Positions 34,733 to 44,997 of a stretch of 64,000 nucleotides of DNA are shown in pieces. The translations under genes and the position numbers were made by a program. Within the stretch, counting starts at the first letter, position 1; the number at the start of each line of letters is the position of its first letter. A model generated the notes under the pieces. It did not search any database. It worked only from the letters and a program-made list of their open reading frames with translations, and had not been told where the DNA came from. This stretch comes from Moorena sp. SS36440bin_2 (GTDB lineage: Bacteria; Cyanobacteriota; Cyanobacteriia; Cyanobacteriales; Coleofasciculaceae): assembly GCA_011524395.1 (NCBI GenBank), contig WTKN01000201.1, positions 46,941 to 110,940 of the forward strand. Direction: 5' to 3'.

Positions 34733-36493
34733 TTATGATGCCACTTTGGCAGTAGAGCGCCGACGTCGTGTACCTGTGACCTTAACTGGTGGTTCCTCTG
34801 GGGTTTGCAGCAAGAACACAACCAGCGGACGACTCCTGAGTTCCCGGCGAGCTAAACGCTGGAGGTCAGCTTGAATTTGCTTTTGCAAGCCTTCCCAATC
34901 AATTTCCGTCGGTTTGCCTGTCAAGGATTTATCAAAATCTGACCAGCGATCGCTTAATGTCCTTTCAATTCTTTTGATCACCAACTGTTGCAGGAGGGAT
35001 GTTTCTAACGGTGAGACCACACCCCGAAGATGAATTTCTGGCTTGGCAAGGAGTTTGCCATCCCAACTGATTGCTGCAGCTACAGTCACTACTCCATCTC
35101 CCGCCAACTGCTGACGTTCTTTCAAAACATTGTCATGAACAATACCAGTGCGGTCTACCAGTTCAATACCTGAGGGGACGTTACCTGTAATACTAATGCT
35201 GTCCTCAGATAACTCCACTACATCCCCATTGTCCGTAATCACAGTATTTTCCACAGGGATACCCATACTATGAGCCATCTTGGCATGTTGAACTAGCATT
35301 CGATGTTCACCATGCACCGGCATAAAGAATTTTGGTCGTGTTAGAGCCAACATCAGTTTATGGTCTTCCTGAGCGCCGTGACCAGAAACATGAATGCCAT
35401 GCTTACGACCATATACAACATTGGCTCCCAGCTTCATTAAGCGATCAATGGTATTCACCACCGCAATGGTATTACCAGGAATGGGGTTGGCAGAGAAGAC
35501 CACTGTGTCCCCTGCTTGGATTTGAATTTCCCGGTGTTCCCCTTTAGAAATGCGAGTCATTGCCGCTAGCGGTTCACCTTGAGAACCCGTTGTCAGAATC
35601 AGAATTTTTTCTGGTGCTATATTTTTAACGGCTTTTAACGGCTCAAACAAGTTATCTGGGCATTTAATATAACCCAGGCTACGAGCGTGGGCAATCACAT
35701 TCAGCATGGAACGACCCACAATTGCCACCTTCCGGTTTTGTTTTTGGGCGATATCCAGGACTATACTTATCCGGTGAACTGAGGAGGCAAAGGTAGTCAC
35801 TAGTACTCGTCCTGGTGCTTGGGCAATGGCCCGTTCTAGATTGGGATAAACCGAACGTTCAGATGGAGTATGTCCGGGAACTTCGGCGTTAGTCGAGTCA
35901 CTCATCAAGCACAAGACCCCTTTTTCCCCATGTTCCGCTAGTCTTTGGAAATCGAAGAATTCTCCATCCACAGGGGTATGGTCAACTTTGAAATCACCTG
36001 TATGGATAATCACACCTACTGGCGTATGAATGGCAATGGTAAAGCTATCAGCAATCGAGTGAGTATTGCGAATAAATTCTACAAGGAATGAAGAACCGAT
36101 ACGTACCTTTTCACGGGGCATTACACGTTTCAATTCCGTGTGGTCAGCTACACCAGCTTCTTCTAGCTTGCCTTGAAGTAATGCCATGGCTAAGCGAGGT
36201 CCATAAATCACGGGAATATCAAATTGCTTTAAATGATAGGGAATGCCACCAATATGGTCTTCATGACCGTGAGTGACAATCATGCCCTTGATTTTGTGCT
36301 GATTTTCCCGTAAATAGGTCATATCGGGTAGGACGATATTAATTCCATGCATCTCATCATTAGGGAAGCCAATTCCAGCATCTAAGAGCAGGATTTCGTC
36401 ATTGAATTCAAAAACACAAGTGTTCTTGCCAATTTCATGGAGTCCCCCCAGAGGAATAATTTTTAAAGCTGGTTTAGATGTTTGCTTAGTCAT
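34733..36493 (-). CDS. rnj: Ribonuclease J
   Basis: A 586-residue metallo-beta-lactamase/beta-CASP ribonuclease acting in mRNA turnover and rRNA maturation, with 5'-exo and endo activity known for the family. HGHEDH (75-80) binds two zincs, and GDFKVDHTPVDG and the beta-CASP motif GSQGEP are present, as is HVSGHGAQED. A C-terminal extension of about 30 basic residues ends the protein. The ribosome site is GAGGAG. dapA and asd lie upstream on the same strand. Confidence 0.96.
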   Translation of the reverse strand: MTKQTSKPALKIIPLGGLHEIGKNTCVFEFNDEILLLDAGIGFPNDEMHGINIVLPDMTYLRENQHKIKGMIVTHGHEDHIGGIPYHLKQFDIPVIYGPRLAMALLQGKLEEAGVADHTELKRVMPREKVRIGSSFLVEFIRNTHSIADSFTIAIHTPVGVIIHTGDFKVDHTPVDGEFFDFQRLAEHGEKGVLCLMSDSTNAEVPGHTPSERSVYPNLERAIAQAPGRVLVTTFASSVHRISIVLDIAQKQNRKVAIVGRSMLNVIAHARSLGYIKCPDNLFEPLKAVKNIAPEKILILTTGSQGEPLAAMTRISKGEHREIQIQAGDTVVFSANPIPGNTIAVVNTIDRLMKLGANVVYGRKHGIHVSGHGAQEDHKLMLALTRPKFFMPVHGEHRMLVQHAKMAHSMGIPVENTVITDNGDVVELSEDSISITGNVPSGIELVDRTGIVHDNVLKERQQLAGDGVVTVAAAISWDGKLLAKPEIHLRGVVSPLETSLLQQLVIKRIERTLSDRWSDFDKSLTGKPTEIDWEGLQKQIQADLQRLARRELRSRPLVVFLLQTPEEPPVKVTGTRRRRSTAKVAS

Positions 36494-36833
36494 TTGACTC
36501 CTCGGATTTTTTTGGCTAGTAAAAATTTGAAAAAAAAGTGATAAAAATTACCTTTTAAATATAGATATTCAGCACACATATAAAGCAATGATGTATAGCT
36601 TTTCATGCTAAAATCATTATTAGCAAATAAACGTGAAAATAATAGGAAAGAAAATAATAGGGAAAAATTAGGGAGAAAGAAAGCCAAACTTAAATAAACA
36701 ACTATTACATAGCTCACTAATCTCCCTCGCAACCCATAACATAGTCTTCGCTAAGAAGTCATTCATCTTTCCTCCCTTACAAAGCGAAGATAGATCTGAT
36801 CAAAGGTAATTGGTACAAAAAATTAGTACTGAT
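36494..36833. other. 340-bp spacer between dapA and rnj
   Basis: AT-rich. The 80-residue ORF in the track (36490-36732) is Phe/Leu-rich, overlaps the rnj start and has no family features, so it is not called. The spacer likely carries an rnj promoter or leader. Confidence 0.5.
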
Positions 36834-37736
36834 TTATATTAAATCCAGCTCAATTAGAACCTCCTTTAAACGGGATTTTAATTCAGAGGGTAGCTCGCAA
36901 AGCGGTGAGCGAAAACTACCCACCTGCCAACCTTGAAGTTCTAGTGCTGTTTTGATGGGGATAGGATTGGTAGTACAAAAGAGTACTTTAAATAAGGGGA
37001 AAAGCTTGAGGTGAATTTGAGTAGCCTCGGTAGTTTTCCCCTCCTCAAAAGCTTTAATCATCTGTTGAATTTGGGAACCAACCATATGACTAGCTACACT
37101 AACTACACCTGATCCTCCTAGTGCCAAGGTGGCTAGGGTAAAGGAGTCATCGCCAGAATAGATGGCAAAATCTGGTGGGGTTAAACGCCTAATTTGACTA
37201 GTCTGTTCGAAGTCGCTACTAGCCTCTTTAACCGCTACGATATTAGGAATTTGGGCTAAACGAGCAATGGTCTCCGGTTGGAGATTTTGTCCTGTGCGAC
37301 CCGGTACATTGTAGAGCATCAGGGGAAAGTCAGGACTCGATTTGGCGATCGCTTGGAAATGCTGGTATAGTCCTGACTGTGGCGGCTTATTGTAATACGG
37401 TACAACTTGTAATGATCCATCTAACCCTAGTTTAGCAGCTTTTTCAGTAGCAGCGATCGCTTCTTCTGTAGAATTTGAACCCGTTCCAGCAATTACCTTG
37501 GCTTTACCTGCAACTGCTTTTTGGACTACTTGGAATAGTTGGTACTCTTCATCCCAGGTAAGGGTAGGAGACTCACCAGTGGTACCACATACCACCAAAG
37601 TATCTGTCCCATTATCAACCAAATGGGTTGCTAAATCCTCTGCCACAGCATAATTGACGCTGCTATCTTCCTTAAACGGCGTAATCATCGCCGTTAGCAC
37701 ACGTCCAAAATTGACCACCCTTTTCTCACTCCTCAT
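36834..37736 (-). CDS. dapA: 4-hydroxy-tetrahydrodipicolinate synthase
   Basis: A 300-residue class I aldolase that condenses pyruvate and aspartate semialdehyde in lysine/diaminopimelate synthesis. [14 protein letters not shown] carries the conserved TTGE site, YNVPGRTGQ the catalytic Tyr, and [10 protein letters not shown] the Schiff-base Lys (near 168). The track ATG overlaps a GAGGAG ribosome site; GTG at 37718 ([11 protein letters not shown]) sits about 10 bases after AGGAG and is the more likely start. It is downstream of asd, the preceding enzyme in the pathway. Confidence 0.95.
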   Translation of the reverse strand: MRSEKRVVNFGRVLTAMITPFKEDSSVNYAVAEDLATHLVDNGTDTLVVCGTTGESPTLTWDEEYQLFQVVQKAVAGKAKVIAGTGSNSTEEAIAATEKAAKLGLDGSLQVVPYYNKPPQSGLYQHFQAIAKSSPDFPLMLYNVPGRTGQNLQPETIARLAQIPNIVAVKEASSDFEQTSQIRRLTPPDFAIYSGDDSFTLATLALGGSGVVSVASHMVGSQIQQMIKAFEEGKTTEATQIHLKLFPLFKVLFCTTNPIPIKTALELQGWQVGSFRSPLCELPSELKSRLKEVLIELDLI

Positions 37737-37832
37737 TAATTATTGGTTATTGGTCATTAGCCATTATTCATTAGTCATTGCTCTTTGGTAAAGCTTGCTG
37801 TTCCAGAATACTTTTTGCGCTTCTAAAACGGA

Positions 37833-38885
37833 CTAAGGACTTGGGACTAAGGACTTTAGCAAATTTTTGGCTACCAATAACTCAGCAATTTGCACTGCAT
37901 TCAAGGCAGCACCCTTACGAATCTGGTCTCCACTCAACCAAATTTCTAGACCACAAGGGTGAGAAAGGTCTTTTCGAATCCTACCCACTAGTACTTCGTC
38001 ATTACCCGACGCATCAATAGGCATAGGGAAGTAGTTCGCCTGCCAATCTTCCACTAGTTTTACTCCAGGAGCAGTGGCTAATATTTCTCTTGCCTGATCT
38101 ACTGGCATAGGCTGGTCGAATTCCAGGTTAACTGCTTCTGAGTGAGCACGCAGTACGGGAACCCGTACACAGGTAGCACTAATTTTTAACTGTGGAGCAT
38201 TAAATATTTTGCGGGTTTCATTGACCATTTTCATTTCTTCCTGACAGTACCCCTGCTCATTTAAGGGGGAGTTGTGGGGGAACAAGTTAAATGCCAGGGG
38301 ATAAGGAAAGCTGTCTGTTGGTGGGGTTTCTCCTTTCAAAATTGCCTGAGTCTGTAATTTTAATTCTTCCATTGCTTTCATTCCAGCACCACTAGCGGAT
38401 TGATAAGTAGCTACCACTATGCGTTTTACTGGCTGTACCTGATGTAATGGCCATACTGCCATACCCATTAAAATCGTAGTGCAATTGGGATTGGCAATAA
38501 TTCCTTGATGATTTGCTGCTGCCTCTGGATTGATTTCCGGAATCACTAGAGGTACTTGTGGATCCATCCGAAAGGCACTGGAGTTATCAATGACCACTGC
38601 ACCACTTTCTACAGCAATAGCTGCCCAAGCTTTCGACGTTGCCCCCCCAGCTGATGCTAAGACCAAATCTACCTGATCAAAAGAGTGCTCTCCCACCGCT
38701 TCCACTCGTAACTTTTCTCCCTGAAAGGGGATGACACGACCAGCAGAGCGGGGTGAAGCTAACAGCTTAAGGTCAGCCAGTGGGAAGTTTCGGCTTTGCA
38801 AGAGTAACCGTAGTTCTTCACCTACGGCACCCGTTGCGCCTAAGATGGCAACGCGAACTTGACTAGACAAATGACTTTCCTCCAC
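37833..38885 (-). CDS. asd: Aspartate-semialdehyde dehydrogenase
   Basis: A 350-residue NADPH enzyme that reduces aspartyl phosphate to the semialdehyde used for lysine, threonine and methionine. The Rossmann start is VAILGATGAVGEELRLLLQ. The catalytic Cys is in IANPNCTTI (near 130). YQSASGAGMKAMEEL and the catalytic His in RVPVLRAHSEAV are present. It is followed at about 100 bp by dapA; the spacer holds degenerate ATTAGTC-type heptamers. Confidence 0.96.
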   Translation of the reverse strand: MEESHLSSQVRVAILGATGAVGEELRLLLQSRNFPLADLKLLASPRSAGRVIPFQGEKLRVEAVGEHSFDQVDLVLASAGGATSKAWAAIAVESGAVVIDNSSAFRMDPQVPLVIPEINPEAAANHQGIIANPNCTTILMGMAVWPLHQVQPVKRIVVATYQSASGAGMKAMEELKLQTQAILKGETPPTDSFPYPLAFNLFPHNSPLNEQGYCQEEMKMVNETRKIFNAPQLKISATCVRVPVLRAHSEAVNLEFDQPMPVDQAREILATAPGVKLVEDWQANYFPMPIDASGNDEVLVGRIRKDLSHPCGLEIWLSGDQIRKGAALNAVQIAELLVAKNLLKSLVPSP

Positions 38886-39374
38886 TCATTCAATTGAACA
38901 TAGTAAATGTGCGTGATAATTTAATCAGTGCATTCTTTAAGAGTATCTAAATTTTTTTTCCCTTACTAGGTATTTGACCTCTGATAACGGTTTGCTGCAG
39001 GTTAAGGGCAATTGAGCCAAAATGTCATAATAAGGAAGGATTACGACCATATTAAGTCTTGATTTTCCGGACTATTGCACTTTTTTATCAATATTGTTGA
39101 TAATAATGCCTTCTTATTGATTTTTTCCCTTACCCTGTTCGCTATAGCCCATTGGCGTCTTAATAAAATGCCTGGAATGCCCAAATATTAATAAACTTAT
39201 CAATTAGCGCGAGTGTAACTGCTCACACTGCCCTACTAAGCCTCCGCCAGAGTGATCGACTGGCGTGTTATGTACAATTGAAAAGCTCTGATCGACTAAG
39301 AGCTTGCTTAAAGGCTGTAGTAACCACCTATAGATAGTTTTTTCTACTGCCGGAAACGAACTGGTAGATGTGCT
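38886..39374. other. AT-rich part of the asd-tig gap
   Basis: Nothing coding is evident in these 490 bp. It should carry the asd promoter on the minus strand. The rest of the gap is a decayed gene (listed next). Confidence 0.5.
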
Positions 39375-39759
39375 TCACGCTGAACTGGTTGTTAGGATCA
39401 GCATACCATAATTGCTTTGGATTCTCCCGTCTAGTCCCATCCAATGTAGAGGTTGTCCATCGGCACGGGATACTCGATAACCGTTAATTTTTACCTCTAC
39501 TCCTTTGGATATCGGCGTTTTGACTCAAACCCCTTGAGAAGTTCCTCACAGCGACGCTGGTTGCCAAACCCCTTAATGGGAACTACCGTCAGCTAGGGCA
39601 ACTACTTAATGTGGATAAATACCTTGGCTGAAACAATGTAAATCTTTTTGGTGAATTTTGTTGGTCGAAGCAGGCAACACCTAAAGTAATATAGGAGTCC
39701 CCAGGTCGAATCTTTGATTCAGCCAGGTTGACTATCAACTGTCCCAACTCATTAAACAA
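39375..39759 (-). pseudogene. Decayed gene of unknown function
   Basis: Coding-like sequence continues across three frames on the minus strand. Reading starts with LFNELGQLIVNLAESKIRPG. A missing A in an A-run near 39643 shifts it to KKIYIVSAKVFIHIK, two TAG codons follow within four codons, then LTVVPIKGFGNQRRCEELLK. A second missing A near 39519 shifts it to KTPISKGVEVKINGYRV and onward to a TGA at 39375. Restoring two A residues and reading both TAG as CAG gives one protein of about 125 residues. The family is not recognised. It overlaps the likely promoter region of tig. Confidence 0.6.
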
Positions 39760-39783
39760 TTAACTCTTCACACCCAAGCGTCA

Positions 39784-41220
39784 ATGAAAGTAACTCAGGA
39801 AAAACTTCCCGCTAGCCAGGTTGGTCTGGAAATTGAAATTCCGGCTGAAACGACCAAAAAAGCCTATGAAAAGGTTTTACAAAACCTTTCCCGCACAGTC
39901 AAAATTCCTGGGTTTCGCCAAGGGAAGGTACCCCGTCAGGTTTTGCTACAACGTCTTGGTGGCCAACACGTAAAAGCTGCTGCCATCGAAGAGTTGCTCG
40001 ACAGTAGTCTAAAGCAGGCAATTGAGCAAGCCCAAATTGAGGCACTAGGAAACTATAATTTAACCTCTACCTTAGAAGATTTGCTCAGCCAGTTCAAACC
40101 AGGAGAACCCCTAACTTTCACCGCATCGGTGGATGTGCCACCAGTGGTAAATTTAGGGGAATACAATGGCTTAAGTGTGAAAGCTGAGGAAACTAAGGTT
40201 GAACCGGATGCCGTGGATAATTTTCTCGAACAACGGCGTGTTGAGCAGGCTACCCTAGTACCAGTGGAATCACGCCCAGCCCAGATGGGAGATGTGGTCG
40301 TGGTGGATTATGTCGGTCGATTTACTGGTGATAGCGAAGAGGATGAAGGCTCAGTAATACCTAACGGTGAGGCTAAGGATTTTGAAATTGAACTTGGGGA
40401 AGGCAAGTTCATAGAGGACATTCTTCAAGGGATCGTTGGTATGAATCCTGATCAGAATAAAGAAGTACCAGTGACGTTTCCTGCAGATTACCCCCTAGAA
40501 GATTTAGCTGGCAATTCGTCGGTATTTAGCATCACCCTAAAAGAAATCAAGGAAAAAGAGCTGCCAGAGTTAGATGACGACTTCGCTCAAGAAGTTAGTG
40601 ATAAGGAAACCTTGGCAGAGTTACGGGAATATTTACAGCAGGAGTTTCAGGAAAAAGCTGATCAAGAAACGCAAGCCAGCAAGGAGGAGGCTTTAATCAA
40701 CGCGCTCCTGGAAAAGGTTGAAGTTGACTTGCCTGAAACCCTAATTGACCAGGAACTCCAAACAATTTTGACCCAAACAGCAATCCAGATGCAACAGTTG
40801 GGCATGGATGTTAAAAGGCTATTTACTGAAGAGAATCTACCACAGCTGCGAGAGCGATCACGTCCTGATGCCATCCAAAGCCTCCGACAATCCCTAGCCC
40901 TTAAGGAAATAGCTAAACGTGAATCCCTAACCCTTGAAGAGTCGGAAATAGAAGCGAAAAGTAAAGAATTGATGAAGGAGTTGGCTGGTCAAGAGGTAGA
41001 TCCGGATCGGCTGAGGGAATTCGTCGAGTCCGATTTGCTCAAACTCAAAGCCATTAAATGGTTAGAAGATCACGGTACTATAGAGCTGGTTCCCAAAGGA
41101 ACCATCACCGCAGAAGAAGAAACTGAAGCAGAAGATACGGCCGTTACAGTAACTGAACTAGAAACCACCGATGCGGCTTCCCAAACCATTGAAGTACCAG
41201 CTGAACCAGTTTCTGAGTAA
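39784..41220 (+). CDS. tig: Trigger factor
   Basis: A 478-residue ribosome-associated chaperone and peptidyl-prolyl isomerase. The ribosome-binding domain has the signature GFRQGKVPRQVL (residues 41-52), the FKBP domain spans about 160-245 (VVVDYVGRFTGDSEEDEG), and the helical C-terminal arms follow. An acidic Glu/Thr-rich tail of about 40 residues ends it. The tig-clpP-clpX order is standard and links folding to degradation of new proteins. Confidence 0.96.
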   Translation: MKVTQEKLPASQVGLEIEIPAETTKKAYEKVLQNLSRTVKIPGFRQGKVPRQVLLQRLGGQHVKAAAIEELLDSSLKQAIEQAQIEALGNYNLTSTLEDLLSQFKPGEPLTFTASVDVPPVVNLGEYNGLSVKAEETKVEPDAVDNFLEQRRVEQATLVPVESRPAQMGDVVVVDYVGRFTGDSEEDEGSVIPNGEAKDFEIELGEGKFIEDILQGIVGMNPDQNKEVPVTFPADYPLEDLAGNSSVFSITLKEIKEKELPELDDDFAQEVSDKETLAELREYLQQEFQEKADQETQASKEEALINALLEKVEVDLPETLIDQELQTILTQTAIQMQQLGMDVKRLFTEENLPQLRERSRPDAIQSLRQSLALKEIAKRESLTLEESEIEAKSKELMKELAGQEVDPDRLREFVESDLLKLKAIKWLEDHGTIELVPKGTITAEEETEAEDTAVTVTELETTDAASQTIEVPAEPVSE

Positions 41221-41455
41221 ATCCTAGAGTTGGCCTTGTTGCTGATTTGCCCAACGGACGCGGTAGGGAGTGGCTAAGCTGCTGATGATTTAACTTTTAG
41301 AATTGTGAGGCTGAAACCCAAGACTCAGCTTAGATCGCTTTTCAACACTAGATGCTCAACAGCTTAGGCTTATAAATAATACTCAACTCTCTAACCGTCA
41401 ACTCTTCTTGCACCAACAAGCAAACAGTTAAGGCATAATAGTTTCTATAGAGACT

Positions 41456-42235
41456 TTGACTTTATGCCTATTCGTGCCCTTGTTAAATAGCACCTTTATT
41501 AGTAACTCGAGAGGTCTTGGCGAATTGTATCCTATGCTGCAATCTATGCTGCAATCTGTTTCCCCTCATTCCTCAATCACCAGCTTAAGTTCTCTAGACC
41601 AATACCAAATCACCTCCAGTAGTGTTGTACCAATGGTGGTAGAGCAGTCTGGAATGGGAGAACGAGCATTTGACATTTATTCGCGGCTGCTGCGAGAACG
41701 CATTGTTTTTTTGGGAACCCAGGTCGATGACGTGGTAGCTGACTCAATTGTTGCCCAGTTGTTATACCTAGAAGCCGAAGACGAGGAAAAGGATATCCAA
41801 TTGTATATCAACTCCCCAGGTGGCTCGGTAACTGCAGGGATGGCAATATATGATACTATGCAGCAAGTGCGCCCAGATGTGGTTACCATATGCTATGGCT
41901 TAGCTGCTAGTATGGGCGCATTTCTCCTAGCAGGGGGAGCTGCTGGTAAGCGGATGGCATTGCCCAATTCTCGGATTATGATTCACCAGCCCCTTGGCGG
42001 TGCTCAGGGACAAGCGGTGGATATAGAAATTCAAGCTAAGGAAATTCTATACCACAAGCAAACCCTTAACGAATTACTGGCTAATCACACCGGTAAACCG
42101 GTGGCTCAAATTGCCGAAGATACCGAACGCGACTTTTTCATGTCAGCGGCGGAAGCTAAAGACTATGGTTTAATTGACCAGGTGATCTCCCGGCAGAATC
42201 TTCCTAACCAGGAAGCAGCTGTCGCTTCTATTTAG
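41456..42235 (+). CDS. clpP: ATP-dependent Clp protease proteolytic subunit
   Basis: Serine peptidase that assembles into heptameric rings. The catalytic Ser is in [15 protein letters not shown], the His in [13 protein letters not shown], and the Asp lies further on. The track ORF (259 residues) is longer than usual. Internal starts at 41534 ([14 protein letters not shown]) or 41633 ([19 protein letters not shown]) fit the family better; cyanobacterial ClpP is usually about 200-230 residues. clpX follows after 13 bases, so the pair is co-transcribed. Confidence 0.94.
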   Translation: MTLCLFVPLLNSTFISNSRGLGELYPMLQSMLQSVSPHSSITSLSSLDQYQITSSSVVPMVVEQSGMGERAFDIYSRLLRERIVFLGTQVDDVVADSIVAQLLYLEAEDEEKDIQLYINSPGGSVTAGMAIYDTMQQVRPDVVTICYGLAASMGAFLLAGGAAGKRMALPNSRIMIHQPLGGAQGQAVDIEIQAKEILYHKQTLNELLANHTGKPVAQIAEDTERDFFMSAAEAKDYGLIDQVISRQNLPNQEAAVASI

Positions 42236-42248
42236 AAAGAGGCTTCTT

Positions 42249-43595
42249 ATGTCTAAATACGACTCCCATCTAAAATGTTCCTTCTGCGGTAAGTCTCAAG
42301 AGCAAGTACGCAAATTAATTGCTGGCCCCGGAGTCTATATTTGTGATGAGTGTGTTGATTTATGTAATGAAATTTTAGATGAGGAGTTACTCGATTCCGG
42401 TGCGCCTGCTCCCCAGCCTGCTCCTCGACCAGAACCTGCCAAGAAACGTCGTCCCCGTGCTAACCGCATTTCAATGAATCAGATTCCCAAACCCAGGGAA
42501 ATAAAACGGTATCTAGATGACCATGTGATTGGTCAGGAGGAAGCCAAAAAAGTTCTGTCAGTGGCTGTGTACAACCACTACAAGCGCCTAAGCTTGCTCC
42601 AATCTAAAGCTCAGGGTCAGGGTCAGGGAATAATGGATGATGGCATAGAGCTACAAAAGTCCAACATTCTTCTCATTGGTCCTACTGGTTGTGGTAAAAC
42701 ATTACTCGCCCAAACCTTAGCCAAAATATTAGATGTGCCTTTTGCTGTGGCAGATGCCACAACCCTGACAGAAGCTGGTTATGTTGGCGAAGATGTAGAA
42801 AACATCTTACTGCGACTATTGCAAGTGGCAGATCTTGATGTGGAGGAAGCCCAGCGAGGGATTATCTATATTGATGAAATCGATAAGGTAGCCCGCAAGA
42901 GTGAAAATCCCTCCATTACCAGGGATGTTTCTGGGGAAGGAGTCCAGCAAGCATTGCTGAAAATGCTAGAAGGAACAATTGCTAATGTGCCCCCTCAAGG
43001 TGGACGCAAACATCCTTATCAAGACTGCATTCAGATTGACACCAGCAATATTCTGTTTATTTGCGGTGGTGCGTTTGTTGGTTTGGATAAGGTGGTTGAG
43101 CAACGCCTAGGCAAGCGTTCCATGGGATTTATTCAGCCTGGAGAGAATCAGTCGAAGGAAAAGCGCACAGCAGATATTCTGCGACACTTGCAGCCCGATG
43201 ACTTGGTGAAATTCGGCATGATTCCCGAGTTCATTGGTCGCATACCAATGGTAGCGGTCATTGAACCTCTGGATGAGGAAGCGCTGATGGCAATTTTGAC
43301 AGAACCCAAGAATGCACTGGTCAAACAGTATATGAAGCTGCTGAAGATGGACAATGTTAACTTGGAGTTTATGCCAGATGCAATTCGAGCGTTGGCCCAG
43401 GAAGCTTACCGTCGTAAAACTGGTGCTAGGGCGTTAAGGGGCATTGTGGAAGAATTGATGCTGGAAGTGATGTACGAGTTGCCTTCTCGTAAGGATGTCA
43501 CTCGCTGTACAATCACAAGGGAAATGGTAGAGAAGCGCTCAACTGCTGAACTATTGGTTCATCCTTCTTCATTGCCAAAGCCAGAATCAGCATAG
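42249..43595 (+). CDS. clpX: ATP-dependent Clp protease ATP-binding subunit ClpX
   Basis: A 448-residue AAA+ unfoldase that feeds substrates to ClpP. The N-terminal zinc-binding domain has CSFCGKS and CDECVDLC (residues 10-40). Walker A is [12 protein letters not shown] (near 140) and Walker [12 protein letters not shown]. The substrate pore GYVGED and the arginine-finger region [12 protein letters not shown] are intact. AGAAAGAGG precedes the ATG. Confidence 0.97.
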   Translation: MSKYDSHLKCSFCGKSQEQVRKLIAGPGVYICDECVDLCNEILDEELLDSGAPAPQPAPRPEPAKKRRPRANRISMNQIPKPREIKRYLDDHVIGQEEAKKVLSVAVYNHYKRLSLLQSKAQGQGQGIMDDGIELQKSNILLIGPTGCGKTLLAQTLAKILDVPFAVADATTLTEAGYVGEDVENILLRLLQVADLDVEEAQRGIIYIDEIDKVARKSENPSITRDVSGEGVQQALLKMLEGTIANVPPQGGRKHPYQDCIQIDTSNILFICGGAFVGLDKVVEQRLGKRSMGFIQPGENQSKEKRTADILRHLQPDDLVKFGMIPEFIGRIPMVAVIEPLDEEALMAILTEPKNALVKQYMKLLKMDNVNLEFMPDAIRALAQEAYRRKTGARALRGIVEELMLEVMYELPSRKDVTRCTITREMVEKRSTAELLVHPSSLPKPESA

Positions 43596-43649
43596 TAGTA
43601 GCATAGTAGTAATTTTTCATTTGTCATTGGTCAACATAAAATTTATTGC

Positions 43650-43698
43650 TTGTTAATTGTTGATTGTTAATTGTTAATTGTTAATTGTTAATTGTTGA
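43650..43698. repeat. Seven tandem TTGTTAA/TTGTTGA heptamers
   Basis: Seven uninterrupted 7-bp units, five TTGTTAA and two TTGTTGA, in the spacer between clpX and the hydrolase gene. The units lack spacers of CRISPR length. Confidence 0.9.
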
Positions 43699-43730
43699 TT
43701 TTCAATTAACAAAGGACAAGGATCAAAAAA

Positions 43731-44570
43731 ATGCCTTACATTCAAATTCGGGGTGTAGAACACTACTATGAATGGGTAAAGAAGTCAACAGCTTTTGGAA
43801 ATAAACCTGTGATGGTCTTTATCCATGGCTGGTGTGGCTCGTCTCGCTACTGGGAAAGTACCGCTAAAGCTCTATCCAATACCTTTGACTGCCTCCTATA
43901 TGACCTAAGGGGGTTTGGTAGGTCAAAATTACCCCAACAGGGGACAAACTTGACCTATGAGATGGAGGACTATGCTGAAGATTTAGTGGTGTTGTTAGAC
44001 ACCCTGGGACTTGATCGTATATATATCAATGCCCACTCCCTAGGGGCATCTGCTGCTACGATGTTTCTCAATCGTTATCCTGGGCGGGTTGAGCAGGCAA
44101 TTTTGAACAATAGCGGTATTTTTGATTATGACGAGAAATCCTTCACCGCTTTTCACAAAGTTGGTCAGTTAGTAGTTAAGTTCCGCCCCGGTTGGTTGTT
44201 AAATATTCCCTTGGCCGGTACCGTGTTCATGATGCGATTTTTGCACCATCCCCTACCTAGGGCAGTGAGCCGGATTTTTTTGGAAGATTACCTAATGGCT
44301 GATTATGAAGCTGCTTTGGGAACAATGCTGACTGCAGTTAGTAAGTATGCGGCTGAGGTAATGCCTAATAAGTTCGCTCAGTTAAAGGTGCCAACCCTGC
44401 TAGTGTCTGGTGAATATGACAAAATTATTCCTTCAGCACTAGGGCGTAGAGCTTCACAATTAAGTCAAAACGTCAAGTATGTTGAAATTCCTGATACAGC
44501 TCACTTTCCGATGTTGGAGGCTCCAGGGGTTTATCTAGAACAGGTGCGGGAGTTTATTTGTGTTAGCTGA
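43731..44570 (+). CDS. Alpha/beta hydrolase
   Basis: A 279-residue alpha/beta hydrolase-fold protein. The oxyanion-hole HG is in FIHGWCGSSRYWE (near 30), the nucleophile Ser in NAHSLGASAATMF (near 103), the Asp in SGEYDKIIP, and the His in DTAHFPMLEAP (near 262). The catalytic set is complete. The substrate cannot be read from sequence; family members include esterases, haloperoxidase-like and lactonase-like enzymes. Confidence 0.88.
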   Translation: MPYIQIRGVEHYYEWVKKSTAFGNKPVMVFIHGWCGSSRYWESTAKALSNTFDCLLYDLRGFGRSKLPQQGTNLTYEMEDYAEDLVVLLDTLGLDRIYINAHSLGASAATMFLNRYPGRVEQAILNNSGIFDYDEKSFTAFHKVGQLVVKFRPGWLLNIPLAGTVFMMRFLHHPLPRAVSRIFLEDYLMADYEAALGTMLTAVSKYAAEVMPNKFAQLKVPTLLVSGEYDKIIPSALGRRASQLSQNVKYVEIPDTAHFPMLEAPGVYLEQVREFICVS

Positions 44571-44997
44571 GGCTTAAAGAAATTACTGCTCTTCGAGGAA
44601 AATAAGTGGTTAGTGCTCAAAAGACTGAACCACAGAGAAATAGGTTAAAAAATCAGGAAACCCCCAACCTGTAAAAGCTGGGGGCGGTGATCAGGGTGCA
44701 TCTACTACTTCCTTATTCGAGTAGGTGTGACCCTTCTCAGGACAGATTTTGAGAGTGAGTTCGCTTCAAAAAGCCGATCCTCCGCAACCGGCTAACGGGC
44801 AGATGGGGAAAGAAGCTAGTATGTATGACGGCAACTAGGTTCTTCGAGATTAGTGTGCATAGGCTACTGATGTTAATTTTTATAAATAGCTCAATAATTT
44901 CCTTAACTTACTGAAAAATATATTTAGGAATATACAGCAAGTTGTGAGGAATCTTATCTCTGGTAACCGAGGTAAAACAGAGACATAACTGCTGAAA
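44571..44997. other. 427-bp gap with C5/G5 hairpin
   Basis: No supported gene. The hairpin CCCCCA-N12-TGGGGG at 44661-44684 is followed by GC-richer sequence that may be a remnant of an insertion element, but no transposase frame could be read. Confidence 0.45.
44661..44684. repeat. C5/G5 hairpin
   Basis: CCCCCA pairs with TGGGGG around ACCTGTAAAAGC. It is one of four similar hairpins in the window. It has no T-run and is 90 bp from the hydrolase stop. Confidence 0.45.

Noticed and set aside
36490-36732. 80-residue Phe/Leu-rich ORF upstream of rnj
   Set aside because: It overlaps the rnj start, lies in AT-rich DNA and has no family features; probably a chance hydrophobic frame.
43650-43698. 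Regular repeats that could be mistaken for a CRISPR array
   Set aside because: Units are 7 bp and uninterrupted, with no spacers and no cas genes nearby. The same applies to the arrays at 23194, 28421 and 16684.
44685-44860. Remnant of a tnpB gene beside the C5/G5 hairpin
   Set aside because: Short frames could be read but none showed TnpB motifs, so the claim could not be supported.
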